From: Sphingomonas sp. So64.6b
GTDB taxonomy: Bacteria > Pseudomonadota > Alphaproteobacteria > Sphingomonadales > Sphingomonadaceae
Direction: 5' to 3'
Length of the DNA stretch: 64,000 bases
Assembly (NCBI RefSeq): GCF_014171475.1
Contig: NZ_CP048817.1
Coordinates: 1,674,001 to 1,738,000, forward strand
Under the pieces are notes generated by a model. The model was not told the origin of the DNA. It was given only the letters and a program-made list of their open reading frames with translations, and made no database searches. The translations under genes and the position numbers were made by a program. This document shows, in pieces, positions 18,654 to 30,375 of this stretch; the stretch's first letter is position 1; each line of letters begins with the position of its first letter.

Positions 18654-20009
18654 ATGATTTCGAAGACGAAGGCGGTCCGAACCGGCCGCGCGGTGGCATT
18701 TCTGGCAGGTGTTGTGATGGCGGGTGCCGTTGTCGCCCAGACCGTCAGTGACAACAGCGTACCCGCGACCGGGCTCGACATTCCCGCCAACATGCAGATT
18801 TTCGGCAAGGTCGATCCGAACGTGCGCAAGCCGACCGCGATCGTCAACGAAAGCGTCATCACCGGCACCGATGTCGATCAGCGCGTCGCGTTGATCGTAT
18901 CGGCCAACGAGTTGAAGCTCAGCCCGGAGGACAAGGATCGCCTGAAGCTGCAGATCCTGCGCCAGCTGATCGACGAGACGCTGCAGATCCAGGAGGCCAA
19001 GGCTAACGAGATCACCATCACGGCACCGGAAATCACGCAGAGCTTCGACCGCGTCGCGCGCAATTTCAAGCGCTCGCCGGTCGAGATGCGCACCTATCTG
19101 CGATCGGTCGGATCGTCGGAACGCTCATTGAAGCGCCAGATCGAGGGCGAACTCGCCTGGCAGCGCTATCTGCGCCGCAAGGTAGAACCGGGTGTCAACG
19201 TCAGCGAGGAGGAGGTTCAGCAGATCCTCAAGCGTCTCGAGGCTGCGAAGGGCACCGAGGAATTCCATGTCAGCGAAATCTACCTGTCGGCAACGCCCGA
19301 GCGGCAGCAACAGGTCATCGCCACGATGCGCCAGATGATCGAGAAGATTCAGAAGGGCGAAGCGCCGTTCGCCTATTTCGCCCGTTCCGCTTCGGAAGCC
19401 TCAACGCGCAGCGTCGATGGCGATCTCGGCTGGGTGCGCGCGGCGCAGTTACCGGATGCGCTCGCCGCCGCCGCCACCACGATGCAGGTCGGCCAGATCG
19501 CCGGACCGGTCGAAGTGCCCGGCGGCTATTCGATCCTCTATCTCGTCGACAAGCGACAAGTGCTGACCGCCGACCCGCGTGATGCGCGGCTTGCCCTGAA
19601 ACAGCTCACCATTCGCTTCCCCAGCGGCACGACCCAGGCGGGCGCGACTGCGCGCGCGGCCGAGTTCGCCAAGGCGATCGAGACGATCCAGGGCTGTGGC
19701 GGGGTTGCCAAGATTGCCGGTGATATCGGCGCCGAAGTGGTCGACAGCGACGCGGTCGCGGTTCGTGACTTGCCACTCCCGCTGCAGGAAATCCTGCTCA
19801 AGCTGCAGGTCGGCCAGGCGACGCCGCCGTTCGGCTCGGCGCAGGACGGTGTTCGCGCGCTGGTCGTGTGCGGCCGTGACGATCCCCGCAACGGCGATCT
19901 GCCGCGTGCCGACCAGATCCAGGCACAAATGGAACAGTCGCGCGTCAATCTGCGGGCGCAGACATTGCTGCGCGATCTGCGCCGCGACGCGATCATCGAT
20001 TATCGCTGA
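18654..20009 (+). CDS. surA: Periplasmic peptidyl-prolyl isomerase / chaperone SurA
   Basis: SurA escorts unfolded outer-membrane proteins, LptD among them, to the BAM complex. A signal peptide (first about 30 residues, ending VVAQ) is followed by an N-terminal chaperone domain (VNESVITGTDVDQRVALI, IDETLQIQEA), one clear parvulin domain (EEFHVSEIYLSA to DGDLGWVRAAQLPDAL to GYSILYLVDKR), and a more divergent second half. The start could be GTG 18651 or ATG 18654. The stop is 7 bp before pdxA. The lptD-surA-pdxA-rsmA order matches the enterobacterial locus. Confidence 0.94.
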   Translation: MISKTKAVRTGRAVAFLAGVVMAGAVVAQTVSDNSVPATGLDIPANMQIFGKVDPNVRKPTAIVNESVITGTDVDQRVALIVSANELKLSPEDKDRLKLQILRQLIDETLQIQEAKANEITITAPEITQSFDRVARNFKRSPVEMRTYLRSVGSSERSLKRQIEGELAWQRYLRRKVEPGVNVSEEEVQQILKRLEAAKGTEEFHVSEIYLSATPERQQQVIATMRQMIEKIQKGEAPFAYFARSASEASTRSVDGDLGWVRAAQLPDALAAAATTMQVGQIAGPVEVPGGYSILYLVDKRQVLTADPRDARLALKQLTIRFPSGTTQAGATARAAEFAKAIETIQGCGGVAKIAGDIGAEVVDSDAVAVRDLPLPLQEILLKLQVGQATPPFGSAQDGVRALVVCGRDDPRNGDLPRADQIQAQMEQSRVNLRAQTLLRDLRRDAIIDYR

Positions 20010-20016
20010 GCGTTCG

Positions 20017-21012
20017 ATGACCCTGCCGCTTGCCGTTTCGATGGGCGACCCCGCCGGGATCGGTCCGGAGGTCATCGCCAAGGCCTGGGTCAAACGCGAT
20101 ACGCATGCGCTGATGCCGTTCTTCGCGGTCGGTGACGCGCGCGCGATCGCCGCCGTTTGGCAGGGGCCGATCGCGCGGATCAGCGACCCGGCCGAGGCGA
20201 ATGGACGTTTTGCCGATGCCCTGCCCGTGCTCAATGTCGAGGACGGCGGTGAGATCGTGCCCGGCCGGCCCGATGTCGATGGCGCGCGCTGTGCGCTGCA
20301 TTCGCTGGAGATGGCCGCAGGCCTCGCCCGGTCGGACGCCGCGCGCGCGCTGATCACCGGCCCGGTGTCGAAGGCGCAGCTTTACCAGATCGGCTTTGCT
20401 TATCCCGGGCAAACCGAATTCATCGCCGAGCGGTGCGGCATTTCCGGCGACAATGCGGTGATGATGCTCGCCGGACCGACGTTGCGCGTCGTGCCGGTGA
20501 CCACTCATGTCGCGTTGAGCCGCGTCTCCGAAATGCTCACGGTCGAACTGATCGTCGCCAAGGGGCGCGCGACCGCGCGCGGGCTGCAGCGCAATTTCGG
20601 CATCGCTACGCCGCGTCTGGCCTTTGCCGGGTTCAACCCGCATGCCGGCGAAGGCGGGGCGATCGGCCGGGAGGAGATCGACTTCATCATCCCCGCCATC
20701 GCACAGTTGCGTGACGAGGGTATCGACGCGACCGGCCCGTTCGCCGCCGACACCATGTTCCACGATCGTGTGCGCGCCACTTATGATGCGGCGATCTGCT
20801 GTTATCACGACCAGGCGCTGGTGCCGCTCAAGACATTGCACTTCGATGAAGGCGTCAACATCACGCTCGGACTGCCGATCGTGCGCACCTCGCCCGATCA
20901 CGGTACCGCATTCGGCATTGCCGGCCAGGACAAGGCCGAGCCGGGCGCGATGATCGCCGCGATCAGGCTGGCCGGAGAAGCGACCGCGCGCCGCGCCGCC
21001 GCGGACGCGTGA
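20017..21012 (+). CDS. pdxA: 4-hydroxythreonine-4-phosphate dehydrogenase
   Basis: PdxA oxidises 4-phosphohydroxy-threonine in the DXP-dependent route to vitamin B6. The ATG at 20017 gives [19 protein letters not shown], the family signature, and 331 residues. Metal-binding His residues lie in [35 protein letters not shown] and [14 protein letters not shown]. The longer open frame to 19696 overlaps surA and is rejected. The final codons overlap the rsmA GTG. Confidence 0.97.
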   Translation: MTLPLAVSMGDPAGIGPEVIAKAWVKRDTHALMPFFAVGDARAIAAVWQGPIARISDPAEANGRFADALPVLNVEDGGEIVPGRPDVDGARCALHSLEMAAGLARSDAARALITGPVSKAQLYQIGFAYPGQTEFIAERCGISGDNAVMMLAGPTLRVVPVTTHVALSRVSEMLTVELIVAKGRATARGLQRNFGIATPRLAFAGFNPHAGEGGAIGREEIDFIIPAIAQLRDEGIDATGPFAADTMFHDRVRATYDAAICCYHDQALVPLKTLHFDEGVNITLGLPIVRTSPDHGTAFGIAGQDKAEPGAMIAAIRLAGEATARRAAADA

Positions 21013-21836
21013 CCGATATCCCGCTGCTGCCGCCGCTGCGCGAGATCATCGCACGCCATGGCCTTACCGCGAGCAAGGCGCTTGGGCAGAATTTCCTGCT
21101 CGACGGGCAATTGCTTTCGCGCATCGCGCGCGTGCCCGGCGACCTTCAGGATGCCGAAGTGTTCGAAGTCGGCCCCGGCCCCGGCGGCCTGACCCGCGCC
21201 CTGCTCCAGGCCGGCGCGCGCGTCACCGCGGTGGAACGCGACCGCCGCTGCATCCCCGCGCTCGCCGAACTGGGCGCGGCGTTTCCCGGCAAGCTGCGCG
21301 TGATCGAGGAGGACGCGCTGGAGATCGACGCCGCGACCCTATTTGCGGGCAAGCCGCATATCGTCTCCAACCTGCCCTATAATATCGGCACCGCGCTGCT
21401 CGTGCGCTGGCTCTCGGCCGGCTGGCTGCCCTGGTGGTCGAGCCTGACCCTGATGTTCCAGAAGGAAGTCGCCGATCGCATCGTCGCCGGCACCGATGAC
21501 GACGCCTATGGCAGGCTTGCCGTGCTGGCCCAGTGGCGCAGCAGCGCAAAGCTCGCCATGCCGGTACACCGCTCCGCCTTCACCCCGCCGCCCAAGGTAA
21601 TGTCGGCGGTGGTGCATATCGTCCCCAAGGACGCACCCGATGGCGTCGATTTCGCGGTGCTGGAACGCCTGACCGGCGCGGCATTCGGCCAGCGCCGCAA
21701 GATGCTGCGGCAGAGCGTCAAAGGCGTGCCCGGCGCGCTGGCGGCACTGGAGCAAGTCGGGATCGAGGTCACGCGGCGGGCGGAAACGGTAAGCGTGGCG
21801 GAGTTTGTCGAGGTGGCGCGGGTGATGAGCGCCTAA
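21009..21836 (+). CDS. rsmA: 16S rRNA dimethyladenosine transferase
   Basis: RsmA (KsgA) dimethylates two adjacent adenosines near the 3' end of 16S rRNA. It uses a GTG start at 21009 that overlaps the pdxA stop by 4 bp. SAM-binding and family motifs are [26 protein letters not shown] and the catalytic [15 protein letters not shown], followed by the C-terminal [11 protein letters not shown]. 275 residues, normal for the family. Confidence 0.97.
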   Translation: MTDIPLLPPLREIIARHGLTASKALGQNFLLDGQLLSRIARVPGDLQDAEVFEVGPGPGGLTRALLQAGARVTAVERDRRCIPALAELGAAFPGKLRVIEEDALEIDAATLFAGKPHIVSNLPYNIGTALLVRWLSAGWLPWWSSLTLMFQKEVADRIVAGTDDDAYGRLAVLAQWRSSAKLAMPVHRSAFTPPPKVMSAVVHIVPKDAPDGVDFAVLERLTGAAFGQRRKMLRQSVKGVPGALAALEQVGIEVTRRAETVSVAEFVEVARVMSA

Positions 21837-21840
21837 AGCC

Positions 21841-22356
21841 TTACTCCTTCGCGGTCGCCGGCTTCTCCGGCACCTTGGTCTGCGCCACGGCGGTCACGAT
21901 CGGTGGGCCCTTGGCGATCACCGCCGCCAGCGTCACTGCCTCGGGGCAAGCGGCCTTGCCGCACAGCGTCTTGATCTTGCCGAGATTGGCCTTGGCTTGG
22001 ATCACCGCGCCCTTCGCGACCAGCGCTTCGCCCTGGCCCTTCAGCGCCACGCGGTCGTTCGGCTCGATCAGCAACGCTTCGCGGTAAAGGCGGATCGCCT
22101 TGCCGGGCAGGCCACGCGCCTGGGCGACGTCGCCCAACGTGACGAACGCGGCGCGATTGCGCGGATCGACCACCAATGCGGTCTCCAGCGCATCGGTCGC
22201 ACCCTCGAGATTGCCGGCCGCCTGTGCCGCCTTGCCTTGAGCAAGCAGCGCCATCGAGCGCGGGTCGATCTGATCGTCGGGGCGCTGGCCATGGAGGGCG
22301 GTCGATACCGTGAGCAACGTCAGGGCTGCTGCGGCGGCGACGGACGAATAACGCAT
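21841..22356 (-). CDS. Secreted tetratricopeptide-repeat protein
   Basis: The start at 22356 is picked by GGAGAG just upstream; earlier in-frame codons lack one. The 171-residue product has a signal peptide ([23 protein letters not shown]) and two to three TPR units: [63 protein letters not shown] and [16 protein letters not shown]-terminal CGKAAC pair could form a disulfide. TPR domains mediate protein contacts; the partner is unknown. Convergent with rsmA, 4 bp apart. Confidence 0.82.
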   Translation of the reverse strand: MRYSSVAAAAALTLLTVSTALHGQRPDDQIDPRSMALLAQGKAAQAAGNLEGATDALETALVVDPRNRAAFVTLGDVAQARGLPGKAIRLYREALLIEPNDRVALKGQGEALVAKGAVIQAKANLGKIKTLCGKAACPEAVTLAAVIAKGPPIVTAVAQTKVPEKPATAKE

Positions 22357-22402
22357 GATGCTCTCCAACAGGGGCAGAACCGGTTTTGTCACAATCGTTC
22401 GG

Positions 22403-23578
22403 CTAGCATGGCCGTTTCAGTCTTGCGACAAAAAACCCGTCGGTATCGTCATGCGCCGGTGTGAGCCGGATTCCCGGGCCATGCGTTCGCCCGGCGGGCA
22501 AGTCGATCTGGTCAACGCTCCAGTCGGGATGCTCGGCAAGGAAATGCGCGACTTGCCCCGCCCCTTCGTCGTCGAGTAGCGAACAGACGATATAGACCAG
22601 CGCCCCGCCCGGCTTGACGAGGTTCGCGCCAATCTCGAGCACATGCGCCTGAGTCGCGACCAGCCGCTCGATCCGGTCCGGGGTCAGCCGCCAGCGCGCC
22701 TCGGGGTTGCGCCGCCAGGTGCCGGTGCCCGAACAGGGCGCGTCGATCAGCACGCAATCACTGTTGCCTTGCCAATCCTCCAGCGCTTCGGCCTCGCGCG
22801 CCGGGTTGAGCAGCCGTGTCTCGATGATCGTCGCCCCGGCCCGCGCCGCGCGCGGCACAAGCCGCGACAGCCGGTTGCGATCGGTATCGGTGGCGAGCAG
22901 CACGCCGCGATTGTTCATCGCCGCCGCCAGCGTGAGCGTCTTTCCGCCGGCCCCGGCGCAAAGGTCGACGATGCGCATGTCGGGCGCTGCCTTCGCCGCC
23001 ATGGTGACGATCTGGCTGCCCGCGTCCTGCACCTCGATCGCGCCATCCTTGGCTGCCTCAAGCGCTTCGACATTGGTGCCCGAGGGCAATCTCAGTGCAT
23101 CGGGCAATGCGGCGATCGGTTCGGCACCCTCGATCGGCTCGGGCGCTGGCTTGAGGCGGTTGATCCGCACGTCAAGCGGCGCACGGTCGATCAGCGCGGG
23201 GAGTTCCTCCTCGCCAATACCGGAGTCGAGCAGCTTGGCGACGATCCAGTCCGGGGCGGTGCCGATTTTCGCCGCGGCTTCGCTGGCACCGATCGCGGCC
23301 GGCGCATGCGCCGAGCCATCGAACAGCGCCGCGATGTCCGGATCGTTCTGCGCCAGCGCGAGCATCGCCGCCCTGCCGCTTTTGGGACGGTCGCCCAACT
23401 GCCGGATCGCCGCATAAACCAGTTCGCGCACCGCGCGCCGATCCTTGCTGCCGGCATAGCGCCGCTCGGCGAAATACCGCGCGATCAGCGTGTCGGCCGC
23501 CGCACCCTGGTCACGCGCGGCGACGACGATCGCGTCGAGCAGCTCGATCGCTGCCTGGATCCGTGCCGATGGTGTCAT
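22403..23578 (-). CDS. RsmB/NOP-family RNA cytosine-C5 methyltransferase
   Basis: The 391-residue protein has a NusB-like N-terminal helical part and a SAM-dependent methyltransferase C-domain with [17 protein letters not shown] (SAM site) and the catalytic [18 protein letters not shown]. The Cys in that motif is one of two in this family; the second lies in [16 protein letters not shown]. Members methylate rRNA or tRNA cytosine; RsmB acts on 16S C967, but the shorter alphaproteobacterial forms are not always orthologous. Follows guaB after a REP-like element. Confidence 0.9.
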   Translation of the reverse strand: MTPSARIQAAIELLDAIVVAARDQGAAADTLIARYFAERRYAGSKDRRAVRELVYAAIRQLGDRPKSGRAAMLALAQNDPDIAALFDGSAHAPAAIGASEAAAKIGTAPDWIVAKLLDSGIGEEELPALIDRAPLDVRINRLKPAPEPIEGAEPIAALPDALRLPSGTNVEALEAAKDGAIEVQDAGSQIVTMAAKAAPDMRIVDLCAGAGGKTLTLAAAMNNRGVLLATDTDRNRLSRLVPRAARAGATIIETRLLNPAREAEALEDWQGNSDCVLIDAPCSGTGTWRRNPEARWRLTPDRIERLVATQAHVLEIGANLVKPGGALVYIVCSLLDDEGAGQVAHFLAEHPDWSVDQIDLPAGRTHGPGIRLTPAHDDTDGFFVARLKRPC

Positions 23579-23588
23579 GTCAAATTCC

Positions 23589-23708
23589 CGTCATGCCGGA
23601 CTTGTTCCGGCATCCACTGTGCCGCTTAGGCAATAAGCGTTGCTCTTGCGGCACCGTGGTCCCCGGAACAAGGCTCTCCTGAGCTCAGTCGAAGGATCCG
23701 GGGTGACG
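23589..23708. repeat. REP-like intergenic palindromic element
   Basis: Outer ends CGTCATGCCGG and GGGTGACG are inverted. The interior carries GTGCCGC / GCGGCAC arms and a CTGAGCTCAGTCGAAGG segment like those at 38.4 and 55.9 kb. It fills the guaB - methyltransferase gap. Confidence 0.7.
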
Positions 23709-23741
23709 CAGAAGAAACTCGTAGTTGTTATGCCGACTCAA

Positions 23742-25310
<1,569 letters not shown>

Positions 25311-25347
25311 CTAAATCTGGTGCGACCGATTGGAAGAGGGCGATATC

Positions 25348-26322
25348 ATGGAATTGACCGCAGGCGTACTCGTGCTGGCGCTGGTGCTGCTCTACCTCTT
25401 CACGAGCATCAAGATCGTCCGGCAAGGCTATCAATATACGATCGAACATTTCGGCCGCTTCACCACCACCGCGCGCCCGGGGTTCAATTTCTACCCCGCC
25501 TTTTTTTATCGCGTCGGCCGCCGCATCAACATGATGGAGCAGGTGATCGATATCCCGGGGCAGGAGATCATCACCAAGGATAACGCCATGGTCGCGGTCG
25601 ATGGCGTGGTGTTCTTCCAGGTGCTCGACGCGGCCAAGGCGGCGTATGAAGTGTCCGAACTTTATGTCGCGATCCTGCAGCTGACGACGACCAATTTGCG
25701 CACCGTGATGGGCTCGATGGACCTCGACGAGACGCTGTCCAAGCGCGACGAGATCAATGCCCGGCTGCTCTCCGTGGTCGACCATGCCACCACCGCCTGG
25801 GGCGTGAAGATCACGCGCGTCGAAGTGAAGGACATTCGCCCGCCCGCCGATATCGTCAACGCGATGGGCCGCCAGATGAAGGCCGAACGCGAAAAGCGCG
25901 CCAACATCCTCGAAGCCGAAGGCAGCCGCGCGTCCGAGATCCTGCGCGCCGAGGGCCAGAAACAGTCGAAGATCCTCGAAGCCGAAGGCCGGCGCGAGGC
26001 GGCGTTCCGTGATTCGGAAGCACGCGAACGCGCCGCCGAGGCCGAGGCGACCGCGACCAGGGTCGTGTCGGTCGCGATCGAACAGGGCAGCCCGCAAGCG
26101 ATCAACTATTTCATCGCGCAGAAATATGTCGAGGCAGTCGGCAAATTCGCCACCTCGCCCAATGCCAAGACGATCCTGTTCCCGGTCGAGGCGACTCAGC
26201 TGATCGGCACGTTGGGCGGGATCGGCGAGATCGCGCGTGAAGCGCTGGCCGATCGCCCCGCTGCGGCATCGTCCACGCCCCCTGCCCGCAAGCGCACTTC
26301 GCTCGAGCAGAGCGAGCAATGA
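25348..26322 (+). CDS. SPFH/stomatin-family membrane protein (QmcA-like)
   Basis: The ATG at 25348 follows AGAGGG; an in-frame TTG at 25330 is less likely. The 324-residue protein has one N-terminal membrane helix (GVLVLALVLLYLFTSI), the SPFH/prohibitin domain (KIVRQGYQYTIEHFGRF, MEQVIDIPGQEIITKDNAMV), a coiled coil rich in A/E/R repeats (residues about 180-240), and a Pro-rich C-tail. Such proteins form membrane microdomain assemblies. An NfeD-like partner is encoded next, overlapping by 4 bp, the standard pairing. Confidence 0.9.
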   Translation: MELTAGVLVLALVLLYLFTSIKIVRQGYQYTIEHFGRFTTTARPGFNFYPAFFYRVGRRINMMEQVIDIPGQEIITKDNAMVAVDGVVFFQVLDAAKAAYEVSELYVAILQLTTTNLRTVMGSMDLDETLSKRDEINARLLSVVDHATTAWGVKITRVEVKDIRPPADIVNAMGRQMKAEREKRANILEAEGSRASEILRAEGQKQSKILEAEGRREAAFRDSEARERAAEAEATATRVVSVAIEQGSPQAINYFIAQKYVEAVGKFATSPNAKTILFPVEATQLIGTLGGIGEIAREALADRPAAASSTPPARKRTSLEQSEQ

Positions 26323-26777
26323 ATTTCGATGGAATGAGTGCCGGGGCATTCTGGCTGATCGCGGCACTCGTGCTTGGCGTCACTGAACTGCTGTTGCCCG
26401 GGGTGTTCCTTGTATTCCTGGCGATCGCCGCGGCGATCACCGGAATCGCCAGCCTCGCCTTGCCCGACCTGCCCGCCCCAGCGCAATTCGCCTCGTTCGC
26501 GATCTGGAGCGGCGTCGCGGTGATGATCGGGCGGCGCTGGTATCGCGACTATCCGGTCGCTTCGAGCGATCCAATGCTCAACGACCGCGCCGCGCGGCTG
26601 ATCGGAGAGATCGTCACGGTCGATCAGGCGATCGATTCAGGCGGCGGACGGGTGCGTCTCGCCGATGGCAGCTGGCCGGCACGCGGTCCGGATGCGCCGA
26701 CCGGCTCGCGGATGCGCGTCGTCGCGGTCGAGGGCGGCGTGCTGGTGGTCGAGGCGGTCGCCCTCCCCGCTGCTTGA
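26319..26777 (+). CDS. NfeD-like membrane protein
   Basis: The 152-residue protein has two to three membrane helices at the N-terminus (FWLIAALVLGVTELLLPGVFLVFLAIAAAITGIA) and an OB-fold C-domain (VDSGGGRVRLADGSWPARG, GSRMRVVAVEGGVLVVEAV), the short NfeD1b type. It works with the SPFH protein encoded immediately upstream. The exact process is not settled in the literature. Confidence 0.9.
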   Translation: MNFDGMSAGAFWLIAALVLGVTELLLPGVFLVFLAIAAAITGIASLALPDLPAPAQFASFAIWSGVAVMIGRRWYRDYPVASSDPMLNDRAARLIGEIVTVDQAIDSGGGRVRLADGSWPARGPDAPTGSRMRVVAVEGGVLVVEAVALPAA

Positions 26778-26839
26778 TGGGGCCCGCTGCCTAACGGCCC
26801 GGTGCCTGATGGCTCCCCGGCTCGAAGCCGGGGCTCCGA

Positions 26840-27211
26840 TCATTTCTTGCCGAACAGCCCGCCGGCCAGACCGGTCAGGTCATTGAGCGGATTGCCGTCG
26901 CCGTCGCGGTCGAGCATGCCGCTGACCTTGCCCATAATCCCCTCGGTCCCACCCGATGCGCCGAGCAGACTGGCGAACTGGCCAAGCGACCCTTCACCAC
27001 CGATATGACCGACGATCTGCTGCAGGATATCGGGCGAAAGGCCGGTGTTGGCCGCGGCAGTCTCCACCGTGTCGCCCGGCTCGGGATGCGCCTGGCCCAG
27101 CGCGGTGACCGCACTTTCGGCCTGTTCGGGCGTCAGGCCGACCTTGGCCGCCAGATTCTTGATATCGACATTGCCGGCCACCTGGCCAAGCAGTCCATCG
27201 AGCAATCCCAT
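26840..27211 (-). CDS. DUF937/YidB-like small protein with an acidic loop
   Basis: The 123-residue protein is helical and glycine-rich, opening MGLLDGLLGQVAGN, followed by ALGQAHPEPGDTVETAAANTGLS. It ends with GMLDRDGDGNPLNDL, a calcium-loop-like D-x-D-x-D-G motif, and GLFGKK. No signal peptide is visible. The next gene on the same strand ends in a closely matching motif, so the two look related in sequence and function. The family's role is unknown. Confidence 0.75.
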   Translation of the reverse strand: MGLLDGLLGQVAGNVDIKNLAAKVGLTPEQAESAVTALGQAHPEPGDTVETAAANTGLSPDILQQIVGHIGGEGSLGQFASLLGASGGTEGIMGKVSGMLDRDGDGNPLNDLTGLAGGLFGKK

Positions 27212-27345
27212 GATTATTCCCTTCGACTCGGAAGATGCCGTCAGCGGCGCCGCAAGTTAAGCCGAACTGCGCGCACGCACGAGCGAATCCTCAACCCATG
27301 GAGCGCAGCCGGGACGCAGCGCCCGATCTACCCGACAAGTGCCGC

Positions 27346-27996
27346 TCAGCGGCCGGTGAGCTTGCCTGCCATGCCAAGGATATCGTCGAGCGGATTGCCG
27401 TCCTTGTTCAGGTCGATCAGCGACCCCAGCCCGCCCCAAGCCGACGCCGGTGCTGCGGGGGCCGGTTCGGCTGTTGCCGGGGCCGGCTGCGGTGCCGCCT
27501 GCGGAGCACCACCGAAGATCGATCCGACGATACCGCCGAGCATGCCGCCAAGGCCGCCGGGCTGATCTCCGGCCGCGCTGGTCTGCGAGCCGCTCGCCTG
27601 CTTCGCAAGATACCCCGCGACCGCCATCGCCAGCAGCGGCAGCATTTTCTTGAGCAAGTCCGACGATACACCGCTTTGCGCCGCGGCATGATCGGCCACG
27701 GTGCGGCTGACATCCTTCGATCCGAAGATCTGGCCCAGCACATTGTTGCCGGCATCGACATCGCTTGCGCCGGGCGCGAGCACATTGGCGAGCAGGCCGC
27801 CGCCACCCAGGCTGCCGAGAATGCCGGCAAGGCCCGCCAACCCGTCGGGATGCTGTTGCGCCTGGCCCTTCATGCCGCCAAGGATCGCCGGCAGCAATGC
27901 CGCCGCACCCGCTTGTGCGGTGCCTTCGTCGATGCCGAGCTGGTTGGAAATGGCGCTGATGCCGCCGGCCTGATTGATGATGTCCATCACGTTCAT
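27346..27996 (-). CDS. DUF937-domain protein
   Basis: The ATG at 27996 (MNVMDIINQAGGISAISNQL) gives 216 residues. The N-terminal half is a typical DUF937 region (GTAQAGAAALLPAILGGMKGQ, a G-rich middle, SGVSSDLLKKMLPLLAMAVAGYLAKQA). A low-complexity Ala/Pro linker (about residues 165-190) leads to SLIDLNKDGNPLDDILGMAG, matching the acidic loop of the smaller neighbour. The two lie 134 bp apart on the same strand. Function unknown. Confidence 0.85.
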   Translation of the reverse strand: MNVMDIINQAGGISAISNQLGIDEGTAQAGAAALLPAILGGMKGQAQQHPDGLAGLAGILGSLGGGGLLANVLAPGASDVDAGNNVLGQIFGSKDVSRTVADHAAAQSGVSSDLLKKMLPLLAMAVAGYLAKQASGSQTSAAGDQPGGLGGMLGGIVGSIFGGAPQAAPQPAPATAEPAPAAPASAWGGLGSLIDLNKDGNPLDDILGMAGKLTGR

Positions 27997-28064
27997 TGTC
28001 GTGTCCCTCATCGCCCGTGCTCAACCCAGGGCCGTGCTCAGCCTAGGAGTGAATCGCGGCACTG

Positions 28065-28622
28065 TCAGCCTGAAACGACGGGCAGCGGTGTCAGGTCGGG
28101 CGGCACGAACGCGCGCCTCGCCACGACCGAGAACAGGCGTTCCTGGCTGTAGAAACGCAGCGGCCAATCGCGCTGGCCGGCGGGCGAGGCAAGCAGCGCA
28201 TTGACCGCGTCGGCCAATGACTCATCCGGCATGCGATCCGCCAGGTGCAGCCTGATCCCGGCAACGAAACACCGCGTGATCGTATCGTGATAGCCTTGCG
28301 CGTCGTCGTTCACCCCGCCGACGCTCTCATTATAAGCCGAGATGATCGCGGCGATCTGTGCATCGACGTCCACCTCCGGCCGGTCGCGGATCAGCCACAG
28401 CGTCGCGCCGAGATGCGCCTCGTGCGTCCATTCACCCTTGGGCAGCGTGCGCGCAAGCAGCCCCTCCCCGATCCGGCGGATCGCGGCGTCGTTGGCAAAG
28501 CGGCGGAATGGCAAATCGTCATCGGTCGGGCTTTCTTGGGTGCCCGATCGATGACCGGGTTTATCAAGCGGTTTCGGTGGTTCGGACGGCGGGAGCCGAT
28601 TGTCGGACGCCTTCGTCGACAT
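28065..28622 (-). CDS. Conserved hypothetical protein
   Basis: The 185-residue protein has no family I can name. After a variable, Pro-rich leader come ordered segments [60 protein letters not shown] and [27 protein letters not shown]. The His residues in WTHEAHL and GYHDT could bind metal, as in small helical enzymes. The chosen ATG (28622) overlaps the pckA 3' end by about 59 bases; an internal start is possible. It sits just downstream of pckA on the same strand. Confidence 0.7.
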   Translation of the reverse strand: MSTKASDNRLPPSEPPKPLDKPGHRSGTQESPTDDDLPFRRFANDAAIRRIGEGLLARTLPKGEWTHEAHLGATLWLIRDRPEVDVDAQIAAIISAYNESVGGVNDDAQGYHDTITRCFVAGIRLHLADRMPDESLADAVNALLASPAGQRDWPLRFYSQERLFSVVARRAFVPPDLTPLPVVSG

Positions 28623-30177
28623 GCGGTGCGAACTCGGCGAAATTCTCGACGAACTGATCGACCAGCCTGGCCGCGGTCGCGTCATAATCGGCCTTGTTGG
28701 CCCAGGTCTGCCGCGGATCGAGGATCGCGCTGTCGACCCCGGCCACCGCGACCGGCACCTTGAACCCGAAATTGGGATCGGTGCGGAATTCGGCATTGTT
28801 CAGGCTGCCGTCGAGCGCCGCATTGAGCAGCGCGCGCGTCGCCTTGATCGGCATGCGCTTGCCGACGCCGTATTTGCCGCCGGTCCAGCCGGTATTGACC
28901 AGCCAGCAATCGACCCCGCCCTTGGCGATCCGCTCCTTCAGCAAATTGCCATAGACCGACGGGTGGCGCGGCATGAACGGCGCGCCGAAACAGGTCGAGA
29001 AGGTCGCGCTCGGTTCGGTCACGCCGATCTCGGTGCCCGCAACGCGCGCGGTATAACCTGACAAGAAGTGATACATCGCCTGGTCCGGCGTCAGCTTCGA
29101 GATCGGCGGCAGGATGCCGTAGGCATCCGCGGTCAGGAAGATGACGTTGCGCGGCACCGGCCCCATATTCTTTTCCGACGCATTGGGGATGAAATCGATC
29201 GGATAGGCGCCGCGGCTATTCTCCGCGAGGCTGTCATCGTCGAGGTCGAGTACGCGCGTGACCTGGTCCATCACGACATTTTCCAGGATCGTGCCGAACC
29301 GCTTGGTCGTGGCGAAGATCTCCGGCTCGGCATCGGCCGACAGGCGGATCATCTTGGCGTAGCAACCGCCCTCGAAATTGAACACGGCAGTGTCCGACCA
29401 GCCATGCTCGTCATCACCGATCAGCGTACGACTGGCATCGGCGCTGAGCGTCGTCTTGCCCGTGCCCGACAGGCCAAAGAACACCGCGGTGTCGCCATTC
29501 GGGCCCATATTGGCCGAACAATGCATCGGCATCACGCCGGTCGGCGGCAGCAGATAGTTGAGCAGGCCGAACACCGACTTCTTCATCTCGCCGGCATAAC
29601 GCGTGCCGCCGATCAGGATCAGCTTCTCGCTGAAATTGACCGCGATCACCGTCTCGCTGCGGCAGCCATGCTTGGCCGGATCGGCAACGAAGCTCGGCAA
29701 ATCGATGATCGTGTAATCGGGGATGAACCCGCGCAGCTGGCTCTCTTCCGGGCGGACCAGCATCGTGCGGATGAAGCTGTTGTGCCAGGCAAGCTCGGTC
29801 ACGACGCGGACGTTGACGCGGTGCTCGGGCTGCGATCCGCCGAACAAATCCTGGATGAACAGGTCTTCCTTGCTCTTCAGCGCGGCGAGGAAATCGGTTT
29901 TCAGCGCGGCGAAATGCTCAGGGCTCATCGCCTTGTTGCTCTTGCCCCACCACACGGTGTTTTCGGTTTCGGCATCGCGCACGATGAACTTGTCCTGCGC
30001 CGACCGCCCGGTATGCGCGCCGGTTTCGACTACCAGCGGGCCATCGGCGGATAATTTGCCCTCGCCTCGCGAAATCGCCGCCTGGATCAGCCGCGCGGTG
30101 ACCAGGTTCCAGTGCAGATTGGCGCGGGTCTCGATGCCCTGCGCTTCAAGGCCGGCGTCGGGAATGCGATCGCTCAC
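28564..30177 (-). CDS. pckA: Phosphoenolpyruvate carboxykinase (ATP)
   Basis: PckA converts oxaloacetate and ATP to phosphoenolpyruvate, the entry step of gluconeogenesis. The frame is open to 30267, but a GTG at 30177 with GGAGAG upstream gives the usual start (M)[14 protein letters not shown] and 537 residues. The ATP-type motifs are there: [13 protein letters not shown] (P-loop), [20 protein letters not shown] and the [14 protein letters not shown] region. Its promoter region is shared, divergently, with an AraC gene and holds two TGTCC-GGACA dyads. Confidence 0.96.
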   Translation of the reverse strand: MSDRIPDAGLEAQGIETRANLHWNLVTARLIQAAISRGEGKLSADGPLVVETGAHTGRSAQDKFIVRDAETENTVWWGKSNKAMSPEHFAALKTDFLAALKSKEDLFIQDLFGGSQPEHRVNVRVVTELAWHNSFIRTMLVRPEESQLRGFIPDYTIIDLPSFVADPAKHGCRSETVIAVNFSEKLILIGGTRYAGEMKKSVFGLLNYLLPPTGVMPMHCSANMGPNGDTAVFFGLSGTGKTTLSADASRTLIGDDEHGWSDTAVFNFEGGCYAKMIRLSADAEPEIFATTKRFGTILENVVMDQVTRVLDLDDDSLAENSRGAYPIDFIPNASEKNMGPVPRNVIFLTADAYGILPPISKLTPDQAMYHFLSGYTARVAGTEIGVTEPSATFSTCFGAPFMPRHPSVYGNLLKERIAKGGVDCWLVNTGWTGGKYGVGKRMPIKATRALLNAALDGSLNNAEFRTDPNFGFKVPVAVAGVDSAILDPRQTWANKADYDATAARLVDQFVENFAEFAPHVDEGVRQSAPAVRTTETA

Positions 30178-30272
30178 AATGTCTCTCCGAAATTGTCTGG
30201 CGGACGTTGCCGCATAAATATCTATCGACTCGGGCGCATATCGCCGCTTCGCGAGAGCGTCAAACACATGGA

Positions 30273-30309
30273 TGTCCTGCAGGACAGCAATTCATGTCCT
30301 GTCGGGACA
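30273..30309. promoter_or_regulatory. Tandem dyad operators TGTCC-N-GGACA between pckA and araC
   Basis: TGTCCTGCAGGACA (30273-30286) is a perfect 14-base palindrome; 8 bases on, TGTCCTGTCGGGACA (30295-30309) repeats the same arms with a 5-base spacer. The centres are about 22-23 bp apart, near two helical turns, in the shared promoter region of pckA (leftward) and an AraC gene (rightward). A transcription factor site is the simplest reading; the factor is not identified. Confidence 0.6.
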
Positions 30310-30375
30310 CTGGCGAGCTACGACAAACCGGGCTTCATCATTGAGACGGTGCGAAGTGCGCGGTAGAGTGCGGCT

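Noticed and set aside
18601..18654. 17-codon frame MKIIAGAPRR... before surA
   Set aside because: No ribosome-binding site and ends at the surA start; more likely leader sequence.
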